A DNA stretch of 64,000 nt from Ruegeria intermedia (GTDB taxonomy: Bacteria; Pseudomonadota; Alphaproteobacteria; Rhodobacterales; Rhodobacteraceae), in assembly GCF_900129345.1 (NCBI RefSeq), contig NZ_FQVK01000001.1, forward strand, positions 124,001-188,000. The letters are read 5' to 3'. Numbering within the stretch: position 1 is the first letter of the stretch; every line of letters starts with the position of its first letter. The translations under genes and the position numbers were made by a program. Shown piece after piece: positions 35,375 through 44,529 of this stretch. Under the pieces are notes generated by a model. It saw only the letters and a program-made list of their open reading frames with translations. It ran no database searches and was not told the DNA's origin.

Positions 35375-37054
35375 ATGAGCATCCTCAGCTTCGAAAACGT
35401 CTCGAAATCCTTCGGCGAAGACACCGGGCGCACCGACGTATTGAACGGCATCGACCTGCAGGTGCAGGAGGGCGAGTTCCTGGTGATCCTGGGCTTTTCC
35501 GGCACCGGCAAGACCACGCTGATCAACCTGATGGCCGGGCTGGACATGCCCAGCCGCGGGCAGGTCACCTTCAAGGGCGCGCCGATCAACGGACCGGGGC
35601 CGGAACGCGGCGTGATCTTTCAGAATTACTCGCTGATGCCGTGGCTGACGGTCAGCGGCAATGTCGGGCTGGCGGTCGATACGGTCTTTCCGGGCCTGCC
35701 CAAAGCCGAGAAGGCCGCGAAAGTGGCCCACTACGTCAAGATGGTCGGCCTCAGTCACGCGGCGTCGCGCCGTCCGGCCGAATTGTCGGGCGGGATGCGC
35801 CAGCGGGTCAACGTGGCCCGGGCGCTGGCCATGAACCCCGAGGTTCTGTTGCTGGACGAGCCGCTGTCGGCGCTGGATGCGCTGACCCGCGCCAACCTGG
35901 CCGACGAGATCGAGCGCATCTGGGAAGCCGACCGCAAGACCTGCGTGCTGATCACCAATGACGTGGACGAGGCGATCATTCTGGCCGACCGGATCATCGC
36001 CCTGAACCCCGACGGCACGCTGGGGCAGGAGTTCCGCGTCTCGATCCCGCGCCCGCGCGACCGGGCGGCGATGAACACCGATGAAACCTTCAAGCGCCTG
36101 CGCGCCGAGGTCACCAAATACCTGATGGATGTGGGGATCGAAGCCAAGGTCGAAGGCACCCGCATCCTGCCCGAGGTCACGCCGATCCACGGCGTGCCCG
36201 CCGCCGTGACCGAGGCGCAGAAGGGCATGATCGACAGCCGGTTCCTGGATTTCTCGCAGCTGCACAAGGTCTACCCCACGCCCAAGGGGCCGCTGACCGT
36301 GGTCGAGGACTTCGACCTGAAGATCGACAAGGGCGAGTTCATCTCGCTGATCGGCCATTCGGGTTGCGGCAAATCCACGGTGCTGACCATGGCGGCGGGG
36401 CTGAACGAGATTTCAAAGGGCGCGATCAAGCTGGATGGCCGCCACGTCGAAGGCGCCGACCCTGAACGCGCGGTGGTGTTCCAGTCTCCCAACCTGTTCC
36501 CGTGGCTGTCCGCGAAAGAGAACGTGGCGATCGGGGTCGACAAGGTCTATCCGAACGCCAGCCAGTCCGAGCGGCAGGACGTGGTGGAATACTACCTGGA
36601 ACGCGTCGGTCTGGCGGATGCGATGGACAAGCAGGCCAGCGACCTGTCGAACGGCATGCGACAGCGCGTCGGCATCGCCCGCGCCTTTGCCTTGTCGCCA
36701 AAGTTGCTGCTGCTCGATGAACCTTTCGGGATGCTCGACAGCCTGACCCGCTGGGAGCTGCAGGAAGTTCTGATGGAGGTCTGGTCGCGCACCAAGGTCA
36801 CCGCGATCTGCGTCACCCATGACGTGGACGAGGCGATCCTGCTGGCCGACCGGGTGGTGATGATGACCAACGGCCCGCAGGCCACGATCGGCAAGATCAC
36901 CCGCGTTGATCTGCCCCGCCCGCGCACCCGCAAGGCGTTGCTCGAACATCCCGACTATTACGCCTACCGGCAGGAAGTGCTGGATTTCCTCGAAGAATAC
37001 GAACACGGCGCCAAGCCGAAATCGCCCGCCCCCAAGGCCATTGCAGCGGAGTGA
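35375..37054 (+). CDS. Nitrate ABC transporter ATPase, two ATP-binding domains fused
   Basis: A 559-aa protein with two complete nucleotide-binding domains. Domain 1 (about 1-260) has Walker A GFSGTGKTT, signature LSGGMRQRVNVARA and Walker B LLLDEPLSALD, but its H-loop reads ITNDVDEA, with Asn in place of the switch His. Domain 2 (about 290-540) has GHSGCGKST, LSNGMRQRVGIARA, LLLDEPFGMLD and a normal VTHDVDEA. The pair replaces separate NrtC and NrtD subunits and should give an asymmetric ATPase. It lacks the NrtA-like regulatory tail of cyanobacterial NrtC. It ends 4 bases before nirB. Confidence 0.9.
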   Translation: MSILSFENVSKSFGEDTGRTDVLNGIDLQVQEGEFLVILGFSGTGKTTLINLMAGLDMPSRGQVTFKGAPINGPGPERGVIFQNYSLMPWLTVSGNVGLAVDTVFPGLPKAEKAAKVAHYVKMVGLSHAASRRPAELSGGMRQRVNVARALAMNPEVLLLDEPLSALDALTRANLADEIERIWEADRKTCVLITNDVDEAIILADRIIALNPDGTLGQEFRVSIPRPRDRAAMNTDETFKRLRAEVTKYLMDVGIEAKVEGTRILPEVTPIHGVPAAVTEAQKGMIDSRFLDFSQLHKVYPTPKGPLTVVEDFDLKIDKGEFISLIGHSGCGKSTVLTMAAGLNEISKGAIKLDGRHVEGADPERAVVFQSPNLFPWLSAKENVAIGVDKVYPNASQSERQDVVEYYLERVGLADAMDKQASDLSNGMRQRVGIARAFALSPKLLLLDEPFGMLDSLTRWELQEVLMEVWSRTKVTAICVTHDVDEAILLADRVVMMTNGPQATIGKITRVDLPRPRTRKALLEHPDYYAYRQEVLDFLEEYEHGAKPKSPAPKAIAAE

Positions 37055-37058
37055 CCCC

Positions 37059-39494
37059 ATGAAACAGAAACTTGTCGTGATCGGTGCCGGGATGGCGTCG
37101 GGCCGCGTGCTTGAACATCTGACCGAGACCGCGCCGGATGCGTTCGACATCACCCTGTTCAACGCTGAACCGCGCGGAAACTACAACCGCATCATGCTCA
37201 GCCCGGTTCTGTCGGGCGAGAAGACCTATGAGGACATCGTCACCCATGACGGCGACTGGTACGCGCAGCGGGGCATCGCCTGCCGCTTTGGCGAGCATGT
37301 GGTGAAGATCGACCGCGAGATGAAGGTGGTCGAGGGCGAAAACGGCCATGTGCCCTATGACAAGCTGCTGATCGCAACCGGCTCGGCGCCGTTCATCATT
37401 CCGGTTCCGGGCAAGGACCTGCCCGGCGTCATCACCTATCGCGATCTGGACGACACCAACGCGATGATCGACGCGGCCGCCAAGGGTGGCAACGCGGTGG
37501 TGATCGGCGGCGGGCTTCTGGGGCTCGAGGCCGCGGCGGGGCTGGCCGAGCGCGGCATGACCGTTACCGTCGTGCACCTGATGGGCCACCTGATGGAACG
37601 GCAGCTGGACGAGGCCGCCGGATACCTGCTGCGCAAGGATCTGGAACGCCGCGGCATCACCGTGCGGACCCAGGCCTCGACCAAGGCCATTCTGGGCGAG
37701 GGTCGCGCCGAGGCGGTGCTGCTGGAAAGCGGCGAGACGCTGCCCGCCGATCTGGTGGTGATGGCCGTCGGCATCCGCCCCGAAACCCGGCTGGCCACCG
37801 ATGCCGGGCTGGACGTGGCCCGTGGGATCGAGGTGAACGCGCAGATGCAGAGCTCGGACCCGGATGTGCTGGCCGTGGGCGAATGCGCCGAATTCGACGG
37901 CCACCTGTTCGGCCTGGTGGCGCCGCTCTACGATCAGGCCAAGGTCGTGGCCAATACTCTGCTGGGCCAGCCCGATGCCTTCGTGGTCAAGGAACTGGCC
38001 ACCAAGCTGAAGGTCACCGGCTGCGACCTGTTCAGCGCCGGAGACTTCGCCAAGGGCGAGGGACGCGAGGACATCGTGTTCCGCGACCCGGCGCGCGGGG
38101 TCTACAAGCGGCTGGTGATCGAAGACGACCGCCTGATCGGCGCGGTCATGTATGGCGACACCGCCGATGGCAGCTGGTTTTTCGGCCTGATCAAGGACGG
38201 CACCGACATCGACGAGATGCGCGACACGCTGATCTTTGGCCCGGCCTATCAGGGGGGCGACACCGCGGACCCTCTCTCAGCCGTTGCAGCATTGCCGCCT
38301 GAGGCGGAGATCTGCGGCTGCAACGGCGTATGCAAGAGCACCATCGTCGAGGCGATCGCCGCCGGGGCCACCGATCTGACCGCCGTGCGCGCCAGCACCA
38401 AGGCCAGCGCATCCTGCGGAACTTGCACGGGTCTGGTCGAACAGGTCCTGCAGGTCACGCTTGGTGATGAGTTCCAGATGCCGGCGGCGCAACCGATCTG
38501 CGGGTGCACCGACCTGACCCACGAGGACGTGCGCCGCCTGATCAAGGCGCAAGAGCTGAAAAGCCAGGCCGCCGTCTGGCAGGAGCTGGGCTGGAAAACG
38601 CCCAATGGCTGCCATGTCTGCCGGCCGGCGATCAACTATTACCTGCTGGCCGACTGGCCGCTGGAATACCAGGACGACCCGCAAAGCCGGTTCGTCAACG
38701 AACGCAAACACGCCAACATCCAGAAGGACGGCACCTTCAGCGTCGTGCCCCGCATGTGGGGCGGCATCACCAACCCGGCCGAGCTGCGCGCCATCGCCGA
38801 CGCGGCCGAGAAATATGACGTGCCCACCGTCAAGGTCACCGGCGGTCAGCGAATCGACCTGCTGGGCGTCAAGGGCGAGGACCTGCCCGCCATCTGGGCC
38901 GATCTGAACAAGGCCGGCCTGGTCTCGGGGCACGCCTATTCCAAGGGTCTGCGCACGGTCAAAACCTGCGTCGGCACCGATCACTGCCGCTTCGGAACCC
39001 AGGACAGCGCCGGCCTTGGCATCAAGCTGGAACAGATCCTGTGGGGCTCGTGGACACCGCACAAGCTCAAGCTCGCGGTCTCGGGTTGCCCGCGCAACTG
39101 TGCCGAGGCGACCTGCAAGGATATCGGCGTGGTCTGCGTGGACTCGGGCTATCAGATCGGTATCGCCGGGGCGGCCGGGATGGACGTAAAGGAAACCGAG
39201 CTGCTCTGCCAGGTCCCGACCGAGGACGAGGCGATCGAGGTTGTGATGGCCGTCACCCAAGCCTATCGCGAGGGCGGCAAGTATCTGGACCGGTTGTACA
39301 AATGGCTGGCCAAGGTCGGCATGGACTGGGTCAGGGCCAATGTGGTCGACGACCTCGAAAACCGGCGGGCATTGGTCGCGCGGTTCGAACTGTCGCAGAG
39401 CATCTATCGCAAGGACCCCTGGGCCGAGCATGTGCGCGACAAGGCGCCGAGCTATGCGCCGATTGCGGATTTCACCCTGGAGGCCGCGGAATGA
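37059..39494 (+). CDS. nirB: Assimilatory nitrite reductase large subunit
   Basis: An 811-aa enzyme reducing nitrite to ammonium. Domain order: FAD/NAD(P)H-binding (VVIGAGMASGRVLEHL; second Rossmann loop VVIGGGLLGLEAAAGLAERG), two BFD-like [2Fe-2S] regions (CGCNGVCKS...CGTC and CGCTDL...CHVC), then the siroheme/[4Fe-4S] half with TCVGTDHCRFG and VSGCPRNCAEATCKD carrying the four Cys ligands. The ATG at 37059 has GGAG upstream. It overlaps nirD by 4 bases. No siroheme synthase gene is adjacent. Confidence 0.95.
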   Translation: MKQKLVVIGAGMASGRVLEHLTETAPDAFDITLFNAEPRGNYNRIMLSPVLSGEKTYEDIVTHDGDWYAQRGIACRFGEHVVKIDREMKVVEGENGHVPYDKLLIATGSAPFIIPVPGKDLPGVITYRDLDDTNAMIDAAAKGGNAVVIGGGLLGLEAAAGLAERGMTVTVVHLMGHLMERQLDEAAGYLLRKDLERRGITVRTQASTKAILGEGRAEAVLLESGETLPADLVVMAVGIRPETRLATDAGLDVARGIEVNAQMQSSDPDVLAVGECAEFDGHLFGLVAPLYDQAKVVANTLLGQPDAFVVKELATKLKVTGCDLFSAGDFAKGEGREDIVFRDPARGVYKRLVIEDDRLIGAVMYGDTADGSWFFGLIKDGTDIDEMRDTLIFGPAYQGGDTADPLSAVAALPPEAEICGCNGVCKSTIVEAIAAGATDLTAVRASTKASASCGTCTGLVEQVLQVTLGDEFQMPAAQPICGCTDLTHEDVRRLIKAQELKSQAAVWQELGWKTPNGCHVCRPAINYYLLADWPLEYQDDPQSRFVNERKHANIQKDGTFSVVPRMWGGITNPAELRAIADAAEKYDVPTVKVTGGQRIDLLGVKGEDLPAIWADLNKAGLVSGHAYSKGLRTVKTCVGTDHCRFGTQDSAGLGIKLEQILWGSWTPHKLKLAVSGCPRNCAEATCKDIGVVCVDSGYQIGIAGAAGMDVKETELLCQVPTEDEAIEVVMAVTQAYREGGKYLDRLYKWLAKVGMDWVRANVVDDLENRRALVARFELSQSIYRKDPWAEHVRDKAPSYAPIADFTLEAAE

Positions 39495-39823
39495 GCTGGA
39501 TCGACATCGGACGTATCGACGACGTGCCGCTGCGGGGCGCACGTCTGGTGAAAACCCGTCTTGGCTGCATCGCCATCTTCCGCACGGCCGAGGCGGAACT
39601 GTTCGCGGCCAGCAACGCCTGCCCCCACAAGGGCGGCCCGCTGTCCGAAGGCATCGTGCATGGCCAGTCGGTGACCTGCCCGCTGCACAACTGGGTGTTC
39701 GACCTGAATACGGGCGAGGCCCAAGGCGCGGATGAAGGCCGGATCACCACTTATCCGGTTCGGCTGGAGGCCGGGCGCATCCTGCTGGACGCTCGCGCCG
39801 TCACCGAGCGGAGCGCCGCGTGA
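39491..39823 (+). CDS. nirD: Assimilatory nitrite reductase small subunit (Rieske-type)
   Basis: A 110-aa Rieske-fold subunit with both ligand boxes intact: CPHKGGPLSEG and CPLHNWVFDL. These supply two Cys and two His for a [2Fe-2S] cluster, a form found in many alphaproteobacterial NirD proteins. Start overlaps the nirB stop (ATGA) and its stop overlaps the nasA start (TGATG), so stoichiometry is probably set by coupled translation. Confidence 0.94.
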   Translation: MSWIDIGRIDDVPLRGARLVKTRLGCIAIFRTAEAELFAASNACPHKGGPLSEGIVHGQSVTCPLHNWVFDLNTGEAQGADEGRITTYPVRLEAGRILLDARAVTERSAA

Positions 39824-42468
39824 TGGACGGCTCGAACCTGCCGGAGGTCCGATCCACCTGCGCCTATTGCGGCGTGGGCTGCGGCGTGCTGCTGCGCCCG
39901 GACAGGGCCGGCGGTCTGACCGTGCGGGGCGACCCGGACCACCCGGCGAATTTCGGACGGTTGTGTTCCAAGGGTACCGCGCTGGGCGAAACGGTCGGGT
40001 TGGAGCACCGCCTGCTGACCCCGCGCGCCTTTGCCCGGGACGTGGGCTGGGACGAGGCGCTGCAACTGGTGGCCGACCGGTTCCGCGAAACGATTGCCGC
40101 GCATGGTCCCGACAGCGTGGCCTTCTATGTCTCGGGGCAGTTGCTGACCGAGGATTACTACGTGGCCAACAAGCTGATGAAGGGCTTCATCGGATCGGCC
40201 AATATCGACACCAATTCGCGGCTGTGCATGGCCTCGACCGTGGCCGGGCACAAGCGGGCCTTTGGCACCGACACCGTGCCCGGCACCTACGAGGACCTGG
40301 ATCAGGCCGATCTGGTGGTGCTGGTCGGGTCGAACCTGGCGTGGTGCCACCCGGTTCTGTACCAGCGCGTCCTGGCGGCACGGCAGGCGCGCGGCACCCG
40401 GATCGTGGTGATCGATCCACGGCGCACCGCTAGCTGCGATCAGGCCGATTTGCATCTGGCGCTGAACCCGGGCAGCGACGTGGCGCTGTTCAACCGCCTT
40501 CTTGCGCGGATCCATCAGGGCGGTCATGTGCAGCCCGATTTCCTGACCCGGACCGAGGGCTTTTCCGACGCTCTGCACGCCGCACGGCGGGATGACCCAA
40601 TACCCACGGGCCTGACCGAGGCGGAAATCGATGCCTTCTGCGATCTGTGGATCAAGACCCGGCGGGTCGTAACGGTGTTTAGCCAGGGGGTGAACCAGTC
40701 CTCTTGCGGCACCGACAAGGTGAACGCCATCCTCAACTGCCATCTGGCCACCGGTCGGATCGGGCATCCGGGCATGGGGCCGTTTTCCGTGACCGGCCAG
40801 CCCAATGCGATGGGCGGGCGCGAAGTGGGCGGGCTGGCCAACGCGCTGGCCTGCCATCTGGACATCGAAGACCCCGATCACCGGACCGCTGTGCAACAGT
40901 TCTGGCAAGCGCCGAAAATGCCCGAGCGCGCGGGCCTGAAGGCCGTCGACATGTTCCGCGCGGTCGAGACGGGCCGGATCAAGGCGCTGTGGATCATCCA
41001 CACCAATCCGGCTGCGACCATGCCCGATGCCGACCGCGTGCGCCGCGCCATCGCCCGATGCCCCTTTGTCGTGGTCAGCGACATCACCCGGCAGACCGAC
41101 ACCGCCCGCCTGGCGCATGTTCTGCTGCCTGCCACCGGCTGGGCGGAAAAGGACGGCATTGTCACCAACTCGGACCGGACCATCAGCCGCCAGCGCGCGG
41201 TTCTGCCGCCCCCCGGTCAGGCCAGACCCGATTGGCAGATCCTGTCCGAGGTCGGCCGCAGAATGGGATTCGGCCCCGCGTTTCGCTATCGGTCCGAGGC
41301 GCAGATCTTCCGCGAACATGCGCGCCTGTCCGCGCTTGCCGCCGCATTGGGCAAGGATTTCGACATATCCGGCCTGTCCAACTTGTCCGATGACGACTAT
41401 GCCTCGCTGACCCCGACCCGGTGGCCGGTCAACGGGCCTGGGGCGGACGGCCGCTTGTTCGGCGATGGGCGGTTCTTCCACGCGGACGGCAAGGCCCGGT
41501 TCGTACCCGTGACGCATCGCGGGCCGGCCGCACGCCCGACGCGGGACTATCCGTTCGTGCTGAACACCGGGCGCATTCGCGATCAATGGCACACGATGAC
41601 CCGGTCGGGCCTGTCGCCGCGCCTGTCGGGCCATCTGGCGGAACCCTTTCTGGACCTGCATCCCGACGACGCGCTGCGCCTCGGCGTGCAGGTGGCCGAT
41701 CTGGCCCAGGTCACCAGCCCCGTCGGGCGCGGTCTGTTCCGGGTGCGGATCACGGACACGGTCCGCCCGGGCCAGGTTTTCGCGCCGATGCACTGGACCG
41801 CCGAGACGGCGCCCGCATCGCGGGTGGACGCGCTGGTTCCCGGCCCCACCGATCCGGTCTCGGGCCAACCCGAAAGCAAGGCGGCCCCGGTCGCAGTTCG
41901 GCGGATGCAGGCCGCATGGTACGGCTTTGCGGTCTCGGGAACCGCGATTGCGCCCGATGTCGAGTATTGGGCCCGTGCCCGAACGACGGGGGGGTACCGA
42001 ACCGAACTGGCCGGCTGCAATCCGATCCTCGATTGGGAGGCGACCGCGCGAACCTGGTTCGACCTGCCGGAGGCCCCGGTGGTGACCGTCTCGGATGCCG
42101 CGCGCGGCGCGCACCGGCTGGTCTTTACCGAGGGCGCGCGGCTCAGCGCCGTTCTGTTCGTGGCCAAATCGCCCGTCGCGCTGATGCGCGATCATGTGGC
42201 GTCGCTGCTGGGAGGCGAGGCGGGCGCGGTTCTCAGCGGCCGGGCGGCGCATGGCCTTGCCGATGCGGGGCCCGTCGTCTGTGCCTGTTTCGGGGTCGGG
42301 CGAAAGACGGTCGCGCAGGCGATCCGGTCAGGTGCGGCCCGGACCTTGGACGAACTTGGCGCCGCGGTGCAGGCGGGAACCAATTGCGGGTCCTGCCGCC
42401 CCGAACTGGCCGAGCTCTTGCGCCTGCATGCACCGAATGGCACGCGGGCCCAAAACGCCCCGGCCTGA
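39823..42468 (+). CDS. nasA: Assimilatory nitrate reductase catalytic subunit
   Basis: An 881-aa molybdopterin oxidoreductase. The N-terminal [4Fe-4S] site is CAYCGVGCGVLL ... GRLCSKG. The Mo-bisPGD body includes SANIDTNSRLCMASTV, NQSSCGTDKVNAILNCHLATGRIGHPGMGPFSVTGQPNAMGGREVGG, and a C-terminal molydop-binding domain. The tail carries CACFGVGRKTVAQAI...NCGSCRPELAELL, a BFD-type [2Fe-2S] domain also seen in NasA and NirB that probably receives electrons. No separate reductase or ferredoxin gene follows. An ATG at 39823 is preferred to a GTG 3 bases earlier. Confidence 0.95.
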   Translation: MDGSNLPEVRSTCAYCGVGCGVLLRPDRAGGLTVRGDPDHPANFGRLCSKGTALGETVGLEHRLLTPRAFARDVGWDEALQLVADRFRETIAAHGPDSVAFYVSGQLLTEDYYVANKLMKGFIGSANIDTNSRLCMASTVAGHKRAFGTDTVPGTYEDLDQADLVVLVGSNLAWCHPVLYQRVLAARQARGTRIVVIDPRRTASCDQADLHLALNPGSDVALFNRLLARIHQGGHVQPDFLTRTEGFSDALHAARRDDPIPTGLTEAEIDAFCDLWIKTRRVVTVFSQGVNQSSCGTDKVNAILNCHLATGRIGHPGMGPFSVTGQPNAMGGREVGGLANALACHLDIEDPDHRTAVQQFWQAPKMPERAGLKAVDMFRAVETGRIKALWIIHTNPAATMPDADRVRRAIARCPFVVVSDITRQTDTARLAHVLLPATGWAEKDGIVTNSDRTISRQRAVLPPPGQARPDWQILSEVGRRMGFGPAFRYRSEAQIFREHARLSALAAALGKDFDISGLSNLSDDDYASLTPTRWPVNGPGADGRLFGDGRFFHADGKARFVPVTHRGPAARPTRDYPFVLNTGRIRDQWHTMTRSGLSPRLSGHLAEPFLDLHPDDALRLGVQVADLAQVTSPVGRGLFRVRITDTVRPGQVFAPMHWTAETAPASRVDALVPGPTDPVSGQPESKAAPVAVRRMQAAWYGFAVSGTAIAPDVEYWARARTTGGYRTELAGCNPILDWEATARTWFDLPEAPVVTVSDAARGAHRLVFTEGARLSAVLFVAKSPVALMRDHVASLLGGEAGAVLSGRAAHGLADAGPVVCACFGVGRKTVAQAIRSGAARTLDELGAAVQAGTNCGSCRPELAELLRLHAPNGTRAQNAPA

Positions 42469-42502
42469 GCGCGCGGGCGCAGGGCGTCAGCCGGCTGCGG
42501 GC

Positions 42503-44329
42503 CTATTTCTGCAGCACATAGATTCCGGGCGCATCGGCCAGAGCCGGCCCCATCGGCGGTGGCGGCACCGGCGCCCCCGACCGGGCGTCCAGCCAGGCGA
42601 CCCAGTCCAGCCACCACGACCCGTCTTTTCTGGGGGCCGAGGCCTGCCAGGTTTCAGGGTCGACATAGCGGTCGTCGTGCTTGGCCGTGGCAATCTGATA
42701 GCTACGCCCGGCATGTCCCGGCTCGGACACGATCCCGGTGTTGTGGCCCCCGGTGGTCAGCACGAATGTCAGCTCGGTGTCCAGGTACAGGTGCATCTTG
42801 TAGACCGACCGCCAGGGCGCGACGTGGTCCTTGACCGTTCCCACCGAAAAGACCGGCACGCGAATGTCGGACACCGAGATCGGCCGGCCATCCACCACGA
42901 ACCGGCCCTCGGTCAGGTCGTTGTTCAGATACAGCTTGCGCAGGTATTCGGAATGCATCCGAAAGGGCATCCGGGTACCGTCGGCGTTCCAGGCCATCAG
43001 GTCGAACATCACCGGCGGGTCGCCCATCAGATAGCGATGCACCATCCGCGACCAGATCAGGTCGACCGAACGGATCATCTGGAACGCCCCCGACATCTGC
43101 GTCGTGTCCAGATAACCCTGGTCCCACATCATGTCCTCGAGGAAGGTGACCTGACTTTCGTTGATGAACAGCTGCAATTCCCCGGGTTCGGTAAAGTCGA
43201 TCTGCGAGGCGAAAAACGTCAGCGAAGCAAACGGGTGCTGCCCATCGCGTTCCAGCGCCGCGGCGGCGATCGACAGCAGGGTTCCGCCCAGACAGTAGCC
43301 GACGCCGTGGATCTTTCGGTCGGGGGTGATGGACCGGACCGCGTCGATCGCATCCAGAACGCCCATTTTGCGATAGTCGTCCATCCCCAGGTCGCGATCT
43401 TCGGCGCCCGGGTTGCGCCAGGACACCATGAACACGGTATATCCCTGCGCGATCAGGAACTTGACCATCGAGTTGTGCGGCGACAGGTCGAGTATGTAGT
43501 ATTTCATGATCCAGGCCGGAATGAACAGCACCGGCTCGGGCCGGACCTTGTCGGTTGTGGGCGTGTACTGGATCAGCTCGATCAGGTGGTTGCGATAGAC
43601 CACCTTGCCCGGGGTTGCGGCCAGTTCGTGCCCGGGGCGGAACTCCTCGGCCCCGGCGGGGGGCATGCCGCCCTGCTGCCGTCTCAGATCGTCCAGCCAG
43701 GCCTGAAAGCCCCGAACCAGATTGGCCCCGGCCTCTTCGCGGGTTCGGGCCAGCACCTGCGGGTTGGTCAGCAGAAAGTTCGAGGGCGAAAATACGTCCA
43801 GCATCTGCCGGGTGGCGAATTCCACGACGTTTTCATGCGGTTTGGTGACCCCGCGCACGCCCGTGGTCGCATTGTGCCACCATTGCTGGTTCAGCAGAAA
43901 GGACTGGTGGATCAGGTTGTACGGCCATGTCTGCCAGGACGCGTCCGCGAATCTGCGGTCCTGCGGCAGCGGCTCGATGCACGGTTCGCAGGTTTGACCG
44001 GGTACGGCCGCCTTGGCGGCAAAACCCGACAGGCGCAGACCCTTGCGGATCGCCTTCTCCCACAACTGCACCTGTTTTCCGGGCGAGACCGCCAGATGGG
44101 TCGCCCAGTCCAGATAGGCCCCGGCCAGCGCCGCCGGTGACAGCCCCCCGGTGACCTTGGCCATCTGCGCCTTGACCGCCCGGTCCAGAACCGGGACCGC
44201 CGCGCTTGTCTGATCTTCGGCGGCGCAGGCCGGTGACCCCGGGGCGCTGGTGTCATTGCCGGGGCGGGCTGCCATGGATTTGATCGGACCGGTCCGCGGG
44301 TCGGCGTTTTTTGCCTCTTTGGCGGTCAT
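42503..44329 (-). CDS. phaC: Class I poly(3-hydroxyalkanoate) synthase
   Basis: A 608-aa polymerase making polyhydroxyalkanoate from hydroxyacyl-CoA. The nucleophile Cys346 is in the modified lipase box GVGYCLGGTLL. The other triad members are seen in VKDHVAPWRS (Asp) and TTGGHNTGIVSEP (His). The conserved PAWIMKYYILDLSPHNSMVKFLIAQGYTVFMVSWRNP block is present. No phaZ, phaP or phaR is nearby, so this may be an additional, stress-linked copy. A perfect FNR box lies 62 bases upstream of the start; it is convergent with nasA. Confidence 0.94.
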   Translation of the reverse strand: MTAKEAKNADPRTGPIKSMAARPGNDTSAPGSPACAAEDQTSAAVPVLDRAVKAQMAKVTGGLSPAALAGAYLDWATHLAVSPGKQVQLWEKAIRKGLRLSGFAAKAAVPGQTCEPCIEPLPQDRRFADASWQTWPYNLIHQSFLLNQQWWHNATTGVRGVTKPHENVVEFATRQMLDVFSPSNFLLTNPQVLARTREEAGANLVRGFQAWLDDLRRQQGGMPPAGAEEFRPGHELAATPGKVVYRNHLIELIQYTPTTDKVRPEPVLFIPAWIMKYYILDLSPHNSMVKFLIAQGYTVFMVSWRNPGAEDRDLGMDDYRKMGVLDAIDAVRSITPDRKIHGVGYCLGGTLLSIAAAALERDGQHPFASLTFFASQIDFTEPGELQLFINESQVTFLEDMMWDQGYLDTTQMSGAFQMIRSVDLIWSRMVHRYLMGDPPVMFDLMAWNADGTRMPFRMHSEYLRKLYLNNDLTEGRFVVDGRPISVSDIRVPVFSVGTVKDHVAPWRSVYKMHLYLDTELTFVLTTGGHNTGIVSEPGHAGRSYQIATAKHDDRYVDPETWQASAPRKDGSWWLDWVAWLDARSGAPVPPPPMGPALADAPGIYVLQK

Positions 44330-44390
44330 GGCGGCACGCTCCTCTTTGCACCTGCAGCATCAATACTTATACCCGAAGATGGGTTTGTTG

Positions 44391-44404
44391 TTGATCGGGA
44401 TCAA
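44391..44404. promoter_or_regulatory. Perfect FNR/FnrL box between phaC and the exporter operon
   Basis: TTGAT-CGGG-ATCAA matches the FNR consensus in all ten defined bases. On the plus strand a -10 (TATGAC, 44427-44432) begins exactly 22 bases after the box, placing its centre near -41.5 for the exporter operon. On the minus strand TATAAG (44366-44371) lies 19 bases away towards phaC. Oxygen-limited activation of one or both units is predicted. Confidence 0.8.
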
Positions 44405-44529
44405 TTCCCCGGAACCGGGACCTGGATATGACAGCGTCGGGCGGGTCGGGCTTTGCCTGCACGTCGCGTGTTCGGTGCGGATCGACCGAAATCGGCGGGG
44501 TTCGTCGGACCCCAGTCAGGAGATTGACC

